DNA of 64,000 nt from assembly GCF_014649795.1 (NCBI RefSeq), contig NZ_BMTS01000014.1, positions 186,001 to 250,000 of the forward strand. Direction: 5' to 3'. This DNA comes from Streptomyces melanogenes. Lineage in GTDB: Bacteria; Actinomycetota; Actinomycetes; Streptomycetales; Streptomycetaceae. Of the stretch, positions 9,489-18,124 are shown piece by piece. The notes under the pieces were generated by a model. The model saw nothing but the letters and a program-made list of their open reading frames with translations, ran no database searches and had not been told where the DNA came from. The translations under genes were made by a program, and so were the position numbers. Each line of letters opens with the position of its first letter. Position 1 is the first letter of the stretch.

Positions 9489-9896
9489 TTAAAGCGAGTT
9501 CATGTGACCGAACCAGGCCGCCACATCGGCGCCGGACGCCGTTACCGGCGCGGGGGGTTCGGAAGGTGCAATGCCGGGGCGCCACATCGGTTCGGGCGCA
9601 TCGAGGGTGTTGTCACTCGTCGAGTTGGCGCTGATGAACAGCCAGTTGGCGGCCTCAAGCGCGTCGGAGATCCGCGCGAGGATGTGTGCCTCGTGGCTCC
9701 AGATGGCCGACGCGTCAACGGCGGCGACCAGGGCGCCGGTGCCCTGCCGGAGCAGGAGAGAGGAGATCAGTACGTGCAGGCGGCGCAGCGAGAGCCGACC
9801 TGTCCAGAGGTCCAGCAGATCAATGCCGAAGAACTCCAACAGGTCGGCTTCGAGGGCGTCACTGTGGTCCCTCACCACGGTGAGGGTGCGGATCAG
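9489..9896 (-). CDS. tail assembly chaperone GT extension (frameshifted)
   Basis: This frame is the T part of a G/GT tail-chaperone pair. It is entered by a -1 shift from the upstream frame at 9896-9902 and adds 135 residues, giving a fusion of about 232 residues. Such GT proteins bind the tape measure protein and recruit tail-tube subunits. The segment has the leucine-rich chaperone pattern (EFFGIDLLDLW, RRLHVLISSLL) and ends at the tape measure gene. An internal GTG in the frame exists, but no convincing ribosome-binding site precedes it, which favours synthesis by frameshift. Confidence 0.75.
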   Translation of the reverse strand: MIRTLTVVRDHSDALEADLLEFFGIDLLDLWTGRLSLRRLHVLISSLLLRQGTGALVAAVDASAIWSHEAHILARISDALEAANWLFISANSTSDNTLDAPEPMWRPGIAPSEPPAPVTASGADVAAWFGHMNSL

Positions 9897-10186
9897 TTTC
9901 CCGAATCACCGAACCCAGCCGCAGAGGCTACAGCCTGGGCGAACTCCTCGAAGCCCTCGATGTCGGTGTCCAGGTCGAGGAAGGTCTCCCACTGGGTCGG
10001 GCCAACGATCGCCTGAATGATGGCGACCTCGCTGCGGTCCTCCTCGATGGCCAGAAGCACCTTGAACGGGAGTCGCTTCGCGGACGGAATGGTGAACTCG
10101 GCATCGTGGAACTCGAAGGTGGTCGGGGCGTCGGTGGCCTCAGCCTCCTTCGAGGCGGTGGTCTTGTTCGTGGTGGTGGCAGCCAT
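9893..10186 (-). CDS. tail assembly chaperone G
   Basis: A 97-residue protein in the G position of the tail-chaperone pair: after the major tail protein and before the tape measure gene. It opens with a Thr/Lys/Ala-rich tail, followed by TTFEFHDAEFTIP and the acidic helix region WETFLDLDTDIEGFEEF that is usual for actinophage versions. The last sense codons before the stop contain the slippery heptamer, so a fraction of ribosomes should continue into the -1 frame. Confidence 0.8.
   Translation of the reverse strand: MAATTTNKTTASKEAEATDAPTTFEFHDAEFTIPSAKRLPFKVLLAIEEDRSEVAIIQAIVGPTQWETFLDLDTDIEGFEEFAQAVASAAGFGDSGN
9896..9902 (-). other. -1 programmed frameshift site GGGAAAC
   Basis: On the minus strand the zero frame reads TCG GGA AAC TGA, so the heptamer G GGA AAC is correctly phased as X XXY YYZ and lies directly before the stop codon. 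Slipping by -1 joins the G frame to the GT frame with no intervening stop. Lambda-type G/GT pairs use the very similar GGGAAAG. The phase and the identity of both flanking frames make this assignment strong. Confidence 0.85.
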
Positions 10187-10269
10187 GGGTGTACTCCGTA
10201 GACAGAGGTGAGGGAAGAAGAAGGCCGAGGCGGTTACAGCCAGCCCCGGGAAGGCTTTGAATCAATAAG

Positions 10270-10968
10270 TCAGACGCCGATCGGGTTCTTACCGCCGCCG
10301 ATCTCCAGGGGGTTCTCAATCGGTGAGGAGGTATCGGAGTCGGTCAGAGACTTCGGGGCCGGAGGGATGACCGGAGGGGGAGTCGGAGAGACCGACGGGT
10401 CATCGCTCAGGAGGTAGCCAAGGAGGCTGTCCGAGTCGAGCGCGTCAATGGTGAGCTCCAGGCCCTGGTTCTTCGTGCGCGTCAGGGAGATGGATCCGCG
10501 GTCGGAGACCATTGCCCGGCCGATCACCGCACGGTAGGAGGCGGCGTCGTCGGACCAGTCGACCGCGAGGGTGATCTCCGCGAGGTCCGGATTGGAGGAC
10601 AGGTCGAGCCGGTACTGATCCCGGCCGCTCTTCGTCTTCTCGGTCGTCTTGACCCACTCGGCACCGTAGAACAGACGAGTTGTGCTCGCGTTGACCTGCT
10701 GAAGGGTGCTCTTGATCTGGAACGAAGCGGACTTCACGTATCGGAGCACGGGAACACTGGACTGCCACACGGACAGTTCGTCGGTCTCGATCTTCGGCGT
10801 GATCTCCACGCCGTCCTCCGACGTGTAGCCAAGTTCGATGAAGCCGGACGCGGCAAGGTCCTCATCGACGGCCTTGGGCAGAGAGACGCCGGGTAGGGCG
10901 CCGAAGTGAACGGACAGCTTGCCCTTGGGGGCGAAGCGGATCTGAGAGGCGTTGTTGGCATCGGCCAC
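10270..10968 (-). CDS. major tail (tube) protein
   Basis: A 232-residue protein in the major tail tube position. It begins MADANNASQIRFAPKG and continues with beta-strand-rich segments (GFIELGYTSEDGVEITPK, a typical tail-tube opening) followed by DELSVWQSSVPV. The last 40 residues are a Pro/Ser/Thr linker ending in GGGKNPIGV, possibly a flexible decoration. It has its own 220-bp upstream gap with hairpins, fitting a separately boosted, highly expressed structural gene. Confidence 0.8.
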   Translation of the reverse strand: MADANNASQIRFAPKGKLSVHFGALPGVSLPKAVDEDLAASGFIELGYTSEDGVEITPKIETDELSVWQSSVPVLRYVKSASFQIKSTLQQVNASTTRLFYGAEWVKTTEKTKSGRDQYRLDLSSNPDLAEITLAVDWSDDAASYRAVIGRAMVSDRGSISLTRTKNQGLELTIDALDSDSLLGYLLSDDPSVSPTPPPVIPPAPKSLTDSDTSSPIENPLEIGGGKNPIGV

Positions 10969-11005
10969 AGGCAGGCGGTTCCTTACGAAGTCTGGGCATG
11001 CGAAA

Positions 11006-11033
11006 GAGCGGCCATCCAGTGAGGTGGCCGCTC
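11006..11033 (-). terminator. hairpin between tail terminator and major tail genes
   Basis: GAGCGGCCA and TGGCCGCTC form a perfect 9-bp stem with a 10-base loop; on the minus strand it is followed by TTTC. It could be a weak terminator or an mRNA processing/stability hairpin that sets the level of the downstream major tail protein message. A second inverted repeat (GGGGGCCGTAC at 11049-11059 with GTACGGCCCCC at 11114-11124) lies just upstream. No gene was found in 10969-11191. Confidence 0.45.
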
Positions 11034-11191
11034 AAGGTTGGCGAAGGCGGGGGCCGTACGGGCTTGCAACCCCGGTCGGCGCACTCCAAGTTGGAGCCGG
11101 TTACTGATGGGCGGTACGGCCCCCTGCGCTGCCTCACGACCCTGGCAGACCGCCCCAATGAGCACGGGGCGCGTGGTGCATGGGCAGCAAG

Positions 11192-11584
11192 TCAGGCAGT
11201 TGTGGCGGTGAGATAGAGCGCGATGGCCGCGATGTAGCGGTACTCACCGGAGGTCATGTCGGCCAGGAAGACGGGGCTGTGGACCTCGTTGACGTCGAGC
11301 ACCTGGCCGCCGCCAACAACCGTGCCGGGAAGGTCTTCAAGGAGGCGTTCGCGCAGTGCAAATGCCAGGTCGGCGGCCTCGTGCATGGTGCGGTGGTAGA
11401 CGTTGATCGTGAAGTCTGCGCGGTCGGCGCGATGGCGTACGACGCGATATCCGCCGGTGCCATCGAGGATCACGGACGGCTGTCCTTTGACCCGGTCGAC
11501 CAGTGAGGCGGAGACAAGGATCCCGGCAGTTTCGGGGAGAGCGGTGAGGTAGGCGTGCAGGACACGCATCGGATCAGTCCGCAT
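11192..11584 (-). CDS. tail terminator/tail completion protein
   Basis: A 130-residue protein between the HK97 gp10-like gene and the major tail protein, the usual place for the tail terminator that caps the tube and joins it to the head. The pattern VLHAYLTALPETAGILVSASL, then a strand with FTINVYHRTM and an end YRYIAAIALYL, fits that small alpha/beta fold. The start overlaps the upstream stop by 11 bases; a second ATG at 11569 is possible. Confidence 0.6.
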   Translation of the reverse strand: MRTDPMRVLHAYLTALPETAGILVSASLVDRVKGQPSVILDGTGGYRVVRHRADRADFTINVYHRTMHEAADLAFALRERLLEDLPGTVVGGGQVLDVNEVHSPVFLADMTSGEYRYIAAIALYLTATTA

Positions 11585-11948
11585 GCGTGGTCCGCTCGCG
11601 CATCACCGCGTCCCGAAGAAGATGTCTGCCGGGCGTCTTCCCGGTGCCGTACTCCAAATGCATTGCGTGTGCAGCGCCGTTGGGAACGTCGGCATCGGGG
11701 ACGACCCCACCAACCGGTTTCCCATCGACCCACACCACCGCGGTGCGTACGTTGATGGAGGCGGCCGTCTTGTTGCCCTTGGGGCGCTGTCGGTTGTAGC
11801 GGGCCAGCATGGCGCGGTACCGGCGGGCAATGCGCAGAGTGGCTTTATCCACCTCGGCCGCGGCTTGGGTGCTGCCCTCAAGGCGGACCAGTGCGCGGGG
11901 GTCCCACTCAATCTCGAAGGGCTGTCGGCTCAGTGGGTCACACCCCAC
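11574..11948 (-). CDS. HK97 gp10-like head-tail joining protein
   Basis: A 124-residue protein resembling the HK97 gp10-like family of head-tail joining/neck proteins. The C-terminal signature HAMHLEYGTGKTPGRHLLRDAV (HxxxLEYGTGKxPxxxFLR-type) is diagnostic for the family, and a basic helix with RRYRAMLARYNRQRPKGNK lies in the middle. A GTG start overlapping the upstream gene by 19 bases is assumed. The genes on both sides are other connectors, so the neck cluster is complete. Confidence 0.7.
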   Translation of the reverse strand: MGCDPLSRQPFEIEWDPRALVRLEGSTQAAAEVDKATLRIARRYRAMLARYNRQRPKGNKTAASINVRTAVVWVDGKPVGGVVPDADVPNGAAHAMHLEYGTGKTPGRHLLRDAVMRERTTHAD

Positions 11949-12253
11949 AGGCGGACCTTCACGTGCCGAAGCCGTCCCTGGTCCCAGCGGGCGGGTTCAC
12001 CAAGCACCTCGTACCAGACCCCGTTATAGAGGACGCGGTCAGACGATTTTGGCTCGGCCGAGATGGGGAGGTAGGCGGTCAGAGTCGTGGATGCCGTTTC
12101 GTTCGACGGGTCTTGGTCCTCGAAGGTGTTGTAGGGCTGGACGCTGGCGGGACCGGACCAGATCCGGTGTGCGGCGTCCCAGTCGCGACGCCGGGTATAG
12201 GCGTCCTGAACGACGGGGGCCCGGTAAATGTCGAGGAGATCGTCAAAGCGCAT
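11930..12253 (-). CDS. head-tail stopper-like protein
   Basis: A 107-residue protein in the head-completion cluster. It begins MRFDDLLDIYRAPVVQDAY and ends with a beta-rich segment (DRVLYNGVWYEVLGEPARW) in which VWYEVLG is typical of small stopper/head-closure proteins that plug the connector. ATG at 12253 overlaps the stop of the connector gene by 11 bases, indicating translational coupling. Assignment rests on position and small motif only. Confidence 0.6.
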   Translation of the reverse strand: MRFDDLLDIYRAPVVQDAYTRRRDWDAAHRIWSGPASVQPYNTFEDQDPSNETASTTLTAYLPISAEPKSSDRVLYNGVWYEVLGEPARWDQGRLRHVKVRLWGVTH

Positions 12254-12824
12254 GGGACCTCCGAACGTGGGTGGATGTGACACGGCGCCGGTAGTGGCGG
12301 AGCGCCTGGTCAGCGGCGGGGGACAGGCTCTGTGTGGGGGCGGCTGTGCCGTAGTGCGTTTCCAGTTCACCGACCTTTTCGGCGGTGATGCCGGGCTGTA
12401 CGGCGAGCCAGCGAATGACCTCGGTGCACACCACGGCGGTCACGGTGGGTGGGGTGGTGAGGTAGCCGTAGGAGGCCCGCACGGTGATCGTGCGGGCCTT
12501 CCCACTGGTGGGAGGCTGCCACCCCCCAGCACGCCACAGTGAGCGGCGGCTGTACGACCAGTCCTCGATGAGGGTTCCGTCACCCCACCTGACCTCGGTG
12601 ACCGAGGCGAGTGGAAGCATGAAGCGGGGCAGCGTCAGCTCGATCCCCGATACGGGGTCGAGTTGGACCAGGACGTCATCATGGTGCCGGAAGTCGGTGC
12701 CGCAGTAGTCGACGACGAGGGCGGATACGTCGATGAGGAAGGCAGCGATGCGCGGTCGTTCCTCATCGCTGAGGGGGCGGCCCATTCGGGCTGCCACGTC
12801 CTCAATTGTTGCGAGGCTCGGCAT
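12243..12824 (-). CDS. head-tail connector (adaptor) protein
   Basis: A 193-residue protein directly downstream of the capsid region. The opening MPSLATIEDVAARMGRPLSD followed by a helical array, and later GYLTTPPTVTAVVCTEVIRW, match the gp15/gp6-like connector (adaptor) pattern of siphoviruses, which bind the portal from below. The C-terminal 40 residues (ending in an Arg/His-rich tail) are less typical. It ends overlapping the stopper gene. Confidence 0.7.
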   Translation of the reverse strand: MPSLATIEDVAARMGRPLSDEERPRIAAFLIDVSALVVDYCGTDFRHHDDVLVQLDPVSGIELTLPRFMLPLASVTEVRWGDGTLIEDWSYSRRSLWRAGGWQPPTSGKARTITVRASYGYLTTPPTVTAVVCTEVIRWLAVQPGITAEKVGELETHYGTAAPTQSLSPAADQALRHYRRRVTSTHVRRSHAL

Positions 12825-12969
12825 CAGCCTCCTTGGGAACGGCCTGCTTGCGTGCTCGGCGGACCGGCTTCTTCACCGCAGGTGCGGCGGATTCGTCACC
12901 CTCTTCCCTGCCGTCAATCCGTTCCGCGGTGCGCAGGGCGGAGACGGCACTCCTCGGGGAGAGGGTCAG
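12802..12969 (-). CDS. small basic open frame after the coat gene
   Basis: An open frame of about 55 residues lies between the coat protein stop and the connector start, ending 12802. It is Ala/Arg/Lys-rich (APAVKKPVRRARKQ) like the small basic proteins many actinophages encode here. No ATG, GTG or TTG of sensible position exists: the frame enters from inside the coat gene and only a CTG at 12969 or an internal GTG is available. It could instead be a -1 extension of the coat protein, but the local bases are not a convincing slippery site. Confidence 0.3.
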   Translation of the reverse strand: MTLSPRSAVSALRTAERIDGREEGDESAAPAVKKPVRRARKQAVPKEADAEPRNN

Positions 12970-13973
12970 GAAGAAGGGCCTGCCGGCTTCGGTCCCACCG
13001 CGATCAGCTGCTCCGGGCGAATGATCTTCGCGTCGTAGTGGATGCGGCTCTTGATGGCGTCGGTGAACTTCTTCTCCGGCTTGTACGCGGCCATCTCCGC
13101 GTGCGGGATCACGACCGACACGCAATTGGTCGCGCCCAACAGCATGTCCACGTTGCGGAGGTTGTCGATCGCGGGCTTGACCAGCGGCTTCGCGGGTGTC
13201 TTGACGGTTCCGAGCTGGTTGGAGACGTACACCGGGACACCGAGGATCTGCCCGATGTGGCCGGTCGGGATGACGGGCTGGCCGCCGTAGAAGGAGGCGT
13301 TGATGAACTGCGGATCCTTCAGGAGCTCCTTGCGCAGCGACGGCGAGATGATCAGGTACCGGTCTTCCGGCGCCTCGATGTAGTCGAGCTGCATCATCGC
13401 CTCAAGAACCATGTCGTACGCGGAGTCCTTGGCGGTGCGGTCGATCTTCTCGACCTTGGAGTGCAGGTCGAGCATCTTGGTCTCATCGGTGATGCCGGAC
13501 GCGGCGCTGTTGTAGTCCTTGCCGTTCATCGCGTGCACGATCGTGTCGGCAACGAGCTTGTCGAGGGACTTGGCGGCCTGCTTGCCACGCTGGCGCACCA
13601 GGTTGGTCATCTTGTCGATGCCGGGCTGGGTGAACAGCTGATCAAGCGAGTCGATCTCGATGTGGAAGGACGAGCCCTTCTGCACCGTCATACGGATGTA
13701 GTCCAGCTCCGCGTGGTCTGCGGTACCGATCTCGCCGTACGACGGCACCACGCCCTTGTCGGTCACGGTGTCGAGGAAGTGGGGGATACGGATCGTGTCG
13801 CCGCCGCGCCTGAACTCACCTTCATAGGTCGAGTTCACGATGAGCGGGGAAGACAGGATGGAGTGCTGTTCGAGGTCCTGGAGGAGCTGAGCCGTCCAGA
13901 TCTCAGGGGAGAAGACGCCCTGCACGCCAGCGTTGAGACGCTGGCCGGCGTCCTTGTAAAAGCCAGTAGCCAA
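12966..13973 (-). CDS. major capsid (coat) protein
   Basis: A 335-residue coat protein located after the scaffold. The opening with VQGVFSPEIWTAQLLQDLEQ and the strand region GDTIRIPHFLDTVTDK are the typical N-arm and E-loop neighbourhood of P22-like/HK97-fold coat proteins in actinophages; VYVSNQLG and TNCVSVVIPHAEMAA near the C terminus are also usual. ATG at 13973 is preceded by AGAAGGAA. It forms the head shell with the portal and scaffold encoded upstream. Confidence 0.85.
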   Translation of the reverse strand: MATGFYKDAGQRLNAGVQGVFSPEIWTAQLLQDLEQHSILSSPLIVNSTYEGEFRRGGDTIRIPHFLDTVTDKGVVPSYGEIGTADHAELDYIRMTVQKGSSFHIEIDSLDQLFTQPGIDKMTNLVRQRGKQAAKSLDKLVADTIVHAMNGKDYNSAASGITDETKMLDLHSKVEKIDRTAKDSAYDMVLEAMMQLDYIEAPEDRYLIISPSLRKELLKDPQFINASFYGGQPVIPTGHIGQILGVPVYVSNQLGTVKTPAKPLVKPAIDNLRNVDMLLGATNCVSVVIPHAEMAAYKPEKKFTDAIKSRIHYDAKIIRPEQLIAVGPKPAGPSS

Positions 13974-13997
13974 GTCGGGAAGCGTTCCTTCTAAGGG

Positions 13998-14567
13998 TTA
14001 GAGCTCTCCGCGCATCACAGCGTCAAGGAGGCCCTTGGACCGGGCCTCGTTGATCTGTGCACGGGACATGTGGGAGAGACGGGAGCGGGTTACCTGTCCG
14101 GCCTGGCTGGTGCCCTGACGGCCAAGACCGATGTTCTGGCGGTACTCGGGTTCCTTCGAGGTGGACAGAGTGGTGATGAAGGCGGCGATGGCCTCGCCGT
14201 CTGGCTGGCCGTCCTCGCCAAGGAAGCGGGAGAGGTTCAGGAATTCGGCGGCCGGAAGCGTGGTTCCGGCGCTTGCGGCCTGGGCGCGCAGTTCAGCAGT
14301 CACCAGCTGGCTGCCGAACTCGGAGAGCGCGGCTGTGCGGGCCTCGGCGCGGGCGGTTTCGATCGCGCGTTCCTGGTCGGTCACGGCGGCCTGGCGGAAC
14401 TGTTCCAGTTCGCGGCTGGCGTCCTTGAACGCCTTCTCGTTCTTGCGGCTCATTGAGCGCCACTTGTCGACCTCGGCTGTAAGGGCAGCAGCATCCGGAG
14501 CCTGCGGCAGCTCCGAAGGAAGGACAGGCTCGGCGGCCGGAAGCGGGGTGGGGGTGGGTTCAGTCAT
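13998..14567 (-). CDS. capsid scaffolding protein
   Basis: A 189-residue protein between portal and coat genes. It has a proline-rich N terminus, a charged coiled coil in the middle (VDKWRSMSRKNEKAFKDA, ETARAEARTA) and a basic C-terminal segment (RSRLSHMSRAQINEARSKG) that would bind the coat protein. Size, composition and position all match siphovirus scaffold proteins, which are lost on head maturation. No protease domain was seen. Confidence 0.8.
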   Translation of the reverse strand: MTEPTPTPLPAAEPVLPSELPQAPDAAALTAEVDKWRSMSRKNEKAFKDASRELEQFRQAAVTDQERAIETARAEARTAALSEFGSQLVTAELRAQAASAGTTLPAAEFLNLSRFLGEDGQPDGEAIAAFITTLSTSKEPEYRQNIGLGRQGTSQAGQVTRSRLSHMSRAQINEARSKGLLDAVMRGEL

Positions 14568-14635
14568 GAAGGGCAGTCCGTTTCGGAAGATGAGGAAGGC
14601 CCCCGTTGCGGGAGCCGTAGAGGGGGAACGTTGTG

Positions 14636-16081
14636 TCAGCGGCGTGAGCCGTCATCGCCTGCGATCTTGCGTGCGGCGTTTCCGGCGTTGCCTTGCGGCG
14701 CCGTGGCGGCTTTCTCGGCCGGGTCGGTCGACCGGTCCTTGCCAGAGGATCCGACGCTGCTGAGGGCGGAGGGGTAGGAGTCGATCACCGCCTCCTGGTC
14801 TTCCAGGAGCGCGGGGAAGCGGTCGATCTCCTGCGGGGTGAATCCAGCGCGTTCCCACAGGACAGCGGCGGGCACACCGAGCGAGAAGAGCTTGACGAGC
14901 GCATCCATGTGCTGGGCTTCCGACCTGTTCTCCACGTCGGCCCAGATGACCGAGGCATCGAAGGCGTCCGCTCGTGGATCCTTTTTGACCTTGAAGCAGA
15001 GGCGCATGACCTCGACCCAGGCCCGGCCGAAGTGCAGGATCCGCTCTCGGATCTTGGCAACAAGGCTGTACTCCGCGGCTTCCGCGCCTTCGCCGGTTGC
15101 GGGCTGCCCGGTGGAGTCGATCATCCAGTGCGGCAGACGGGCGATGCTGGCCAGGTGTTTGGTCAGCAGGTCCACCAGTGTCCCGTAGTTCGACAGGTCA
15201 GCGGCGGCGAACTGGCCGAAACGGGCGGCCGGGTCCTCGGCCTGGAGGACCTTGTCAATGGCCACACGGAAGGGCTCGATCGGGTTGCCGTCGGCGTCCT
15301 CCGCGATCTCCAGACCTGTCACAAAGCGGGCCGGGAAGGCCGCCATTTCGGAGGCCACCAGCGCGTCAGTGATCGTTTTGTTGATCGCGTCCTGGAGCGG
15401 GATGATCGCCTTGAGGTCGGACTGAGCAGCACCCGTCAGTCGCAGACGGTTGGAGATCGGCACGACAGGAACCACCCCGAGCGGGTTGGGCGTCCGTACG
15501 GGGTCAAGCCATTCGTGGTCGCTGGTCACCGACGTGTAGAGGTATTTCGGGGTCCACAGCGTGATGTGCTGGCGGCCCCAGTCGTCCGTAAAGATCTTGG
15601 CTGCGGCGTCCAGTTCGGTGCGGCTGCCAACCTTGTACTGCACCACCACATGCTCGGCGGACTCGCAGGAGATGACCGGCTCGCCATCGGCATCGGCCCA
15701 CACAATGGCGTAGGACTCGCCGTGAACCATGGCGTCAAGATGGGCGGCGCTGGACTCCACGTCCATCTTGTTGCGCTGCCAGATCACATGGGCGTCCTCG
15801 TCGGCGTCCGGATCCTTGGTCATGCGGAAGCCGATGACTCTCATACGCTCGTTGACCGCGTCGATGATCAACGCACAGAAGTTGTCCGACCAGGAACGGA
15901 AGGTGTCGCCGAAGGCCGTGTTGTAGATGGCCTGGGAGAACGGCATCGTCTCCTGGTTGCCGTCGTAGTAGTCGGCATACCGGCGGATCTGTGCGAGCTG
16001 TGAAGTGTGCTTTCCCTGGAGGTAGTTGATCCACTCCAGGGCGGTGGCGGGTGGGGAATCAAAGTTGCTGATCTCATCCAA
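14636..16081 (-). CDS. portal protein, SPP1 gp6-like
   Basis: A 481-residue portal protein forming the ring through which DNA is packaged. It opens with NYLQGKHTSQLAQIRRYADYY, the usual portal start in actinophages, then DNFCALIIDAVNERMRVIGF, and has the central NRLRLTGAAQSDLKAIIPLQD segment and the SIARLPHWMI pattern of the SPP1 gp6-like family. TTG at 16081 overlaps the stop of the large terminase gene. Length is normal for the family and the frame is intact, unlike the terminase upstream. Confidence 0.85.
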   Translation of the reverse strand: MDEISNFDSPPATALEWINYLQGKHTSQLAQIRRYADYYDGNQETMPFSQAIYNTAFGDTFRSWSDNFCALIIDAVNERMRVIGFRMTKDPDADEDAHVIWQRNKMDVESSAAHLDAMVHGESYAIVWADADGEPVISCESAEHVVVQYKVGSRTELDAAAKIFTDDWGRQHITLWTPKYLYTSVTSDHEWLDPVRTPNPLGVVPVVPISNRLRLTGAAQSDLKAIIPLQDAINKTITDALVASEMAAFPARFVTGLEIAEDADGNPIEPFRVAIDKVLQAEDPAARFGQFAAADLSNYGTLVDLLTKHLASIARLPHWMIDSTGQPATGEGAEAAEYSLVAKIRERILHFGRAWVEVMRLCFKVKKDPRADAFDASVIWADVENRSEAQHMDALVKLFSLGVPAAVLWERAGFTPQEIDRFPALLEDQEAVIDSYPSALSSVGSSGKDRSTDPAEKAATAPQGNAGNAARKIAGDDGSRR

Positions 16082-17688
16082 AGCCGACTACGCGTCTCCT
16101 CTTCCTTGTCAGTCGCCCGTCGGCTATCGCATCGGCCCGCGCCTCGAACGCGAGGATCGCGCACACGGCCAGGTCGATCTTCCGTTTGGACTTGGGGGAG
16201 TCCTTGCGGATCAGCACGCCTTGGGGGACCTCGCGGGCGACGGCGTTCAACACGTGGCGCGTCAGCTTCGTCTCGTCGGAGTGGCTGAGGTCCTTCGTGG
16301 TCACAGCAGTACGGAACCGCTCGATCGCGTTGACCATGCGCGAGGGCTTGTTGGTCCAGTACTCGAAGACCTTGTCATCGCCGTAGGCGAGTGCCCACCG
16401 GCCAATGGCTTCCTGCCAGTACGGCGGGTCGGCATACATCCACTCAACGGCATAGTCCGTGAAGGCACGTTGAACGGCGGCCTCCACGGCCAGGACGTCA
16501 ACCTCCCAGTCGATGCCGGCCTTCTCCGGCTTCTCCCACACAGCGATCGTGAACAGGCGGCCGTCACGGAGCCTGCACCCCACAATTCCCGTGCTGTCCC
16601 CGAAGAGGCTGCCGTCGAACCCGAGAGTGATCTGATCGCCAGGGCGGATCGGATCCTCGTCGGTGAAGCAGGCGTCCCACTCGGTCTTGCTCATCCACGA
16701 ATCGGCCGACTCCGCGATGTTGTTCAGGTAGAACCGGTAGTCGTGGGCCGGGTTGGTGCCGTACACGATGACACTGACAAGCTGGTCAATTGGCGCCCAC
16801 CAGGAGTCTCCGTACGCCTCGACCAGTCCGGCGCGGACTGCATCCGAGTCCTTGAGGTCGATGTTCGGTGGAGCCTCACGGCAGTCGTAGAGGATCAGCG
16901 GGTTGCCGTTCAGCACCTTCTCGTGCGTGAGCTGGGCAACGGACTCTTCGTTGGGGTCGTAGGCGTTCGTGGTCTGGACGACGCGTGAACCCTGGCTCAA
17001 TGTCTTGTTGGTGTTGCGGCCCAGGGTCTCGAAGAACCCCGGGCCCGCGTTGCTGTGCACCCAGTGGTGCGTTTCGTCGGCTACGACGAACACCACGCGG
17101 CCCCGGCAGGCAGACAGTCTGCCGGGGCCGCGCAAAGCTTGGCCTCGCCCCCTCGTTGCCCCTAGTCGACGACGTAACCGGGGTGATTTTTCCGGGGCGA
17201 TTGCCTTTGAACTGGATCATCGTCTTCGAGATGTCCAGGTCGTATTCACGCTCGGCCGGCGACTCCGAGAGCATGCCGCGGATCATGTCCATCGTCTGGG
17301 CCGTCTGGTCCAGGGATGTCGCAGCAAGCTGCACGAGTGGCAGATGAACCGGCTTCCCTACCGGGATCAGTGTCCCGTCCTTGGCTGTCTTGATCTGCCC
17401 CGTCCACCGGCACGGGCCGATGAACTCGATGATCGCGAGGGACGCCAGGAGCGGGGTCTTACCAAATCCCTTGGCACGACGCAGTGTTGCCTCGGTGTAG
17501 AGCCAACCACCCTCAGGTTTCAGGGCATAGAGCCAGAGAATGAAGTGTCTCTGCTCACGGGTGAAGCGCCAAGGTGCACCGGCGTTCTCCCCGTCAGGCT
17601 GGACTATGTAGCGCTCGGCCCAGGCAAGGATGTGATGCCCGAGGGTCAGGTCAGGCTCGTGTGCGGGGAGGTTTCCCGTCTGCGGCAC
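16074..17688 (-). pseudogene. large terminase subunit, interrupted
   Basis: The ATPase/nuclease motor of DNA packaging, here in two frames. The first frame (GTG 17688 with GGGAGGG upstream) carries the Walker A-like RRAKGFGKTPLLA and runs to SSTRGNEGARPSF, then leaves the conserved sequence. The second frame (open to 16074) resumes with VVADETHHW, the Walker B region, and carries the nuclease half (ITLGFDGS, then WMYADPPYWQ). Between RPSF and VVADETHHW lie about 37-46 extra bases containing a near-perfect palindrome; the extra length is not a multiple of three. As read, no full-length terminase can be made, so packaging should fail unless the interruption is an assembly artefact. TerS is directly upstream and the portal overlaps the end. 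Confidence 0.8.
17097..17131. repeat. palindromic insertion inside terminase gene
   Basis: GCGGCCCCGGCAG (17097-17109) and CTGCCGGGGCCGC (17119-17131) are perfect 13-bp inverted repeats around a 9-base loop. An inner palindrome of GGCAGAC/GTCTGCC is also present. It occupies the point where the terminase reading frame breaks, between the Walker A and Walker B halves. Origin could be a small mobile hairpin, a repair scar or a read/assembly artefact at a GC hairpin. Confidence 0.8.
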
Positions 17689-17707
17689 GGCCCTCCCTCG
17701 GTCTTAT

Positions 17708-18100
17708 TTATCCAATGAGGTCGTCCAGGACGTCATCCCCGGTCGACTGTTCTTCCTTCTTCACCTTCATGCGGAGACGTTGACGGTCGAGGACCGTGCC
17801 GCCGAGAAGAGACTCCTGCTGCCGGAGTTCGGCATAGGCCTTAAGGTCTGCGCCTTCCATCTCGTAGATGCGCTGGACCAGAAGGACCAGCATCCTCAGG
17901 CGCTGAACGTCTGTAGGAAGGAACTGTTCAGCCTGTGCGGACAGTCGCCAGGTCTCCCACCACTCCCGTACTGCCGGAAGGTAGCGATGGGCGTTGGGAA
18001 GCTCAGGAACGATGCTGGAACCTGCACCCGTGAGGGGTGCTTCCATGTGCTTGTTGCGGCGTACCGCGTTCGTTTTTGGCGGCACACCCCTGCCAGCCAT
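17708..18100 (-). CDS. small terminase subunit
   Basis: A 130-residue protein immediately upstream of the large terminase gene. It begins with a basic segment (MAGRGVPPKTNAVRRNK), has VREWWETWRLSAQAEQFLPTDVQRLRMLVLLV, a pattern typical of actinophage small terminases that recognise the packaging site, and a charged coiled C terminus (RLRMKVKKEEQ). AAAGGAG lies before the ATG at 18100. It should load the large subunit on cos/pac DNA, probably near the gene-poor stretch to its right. Confidence 0.8.
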   Translation of the reverse strand: MAGRGVPPKTNAVRRNKHMEAPLTGAGSSIVPELPNAHRYLPAVREWWETWRLSAQAEQFLPTDVQRLRMLVLLVQRIYEMEGADLKAYAELRQQESLLGGTVLDRQRLRMKVKKEEQSTGDDVLDDLIG

Positions 18101-18124
18101 GCAGGCTCCTTTGAGTTAAATAAA

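Noticed and set aside
11049..11124. A 76-base stretch with complementary ends, looking like a tRNA
   Set aside because: The ends pair over 11 bases rather than seven and neither strand gives a T-arm with a TTCRA loop or a consistent anticodon arm. I treat it as an inverted repeat.
12802..13125. A 107-residue reading from an ATG inside the coat gene
   Set aside because: The ATG lies deep in the coat gene with no ribosome-binding site and the extra sequence has shadow-frame composition. Only the end of the frame is kept as a low-confidence candidate.
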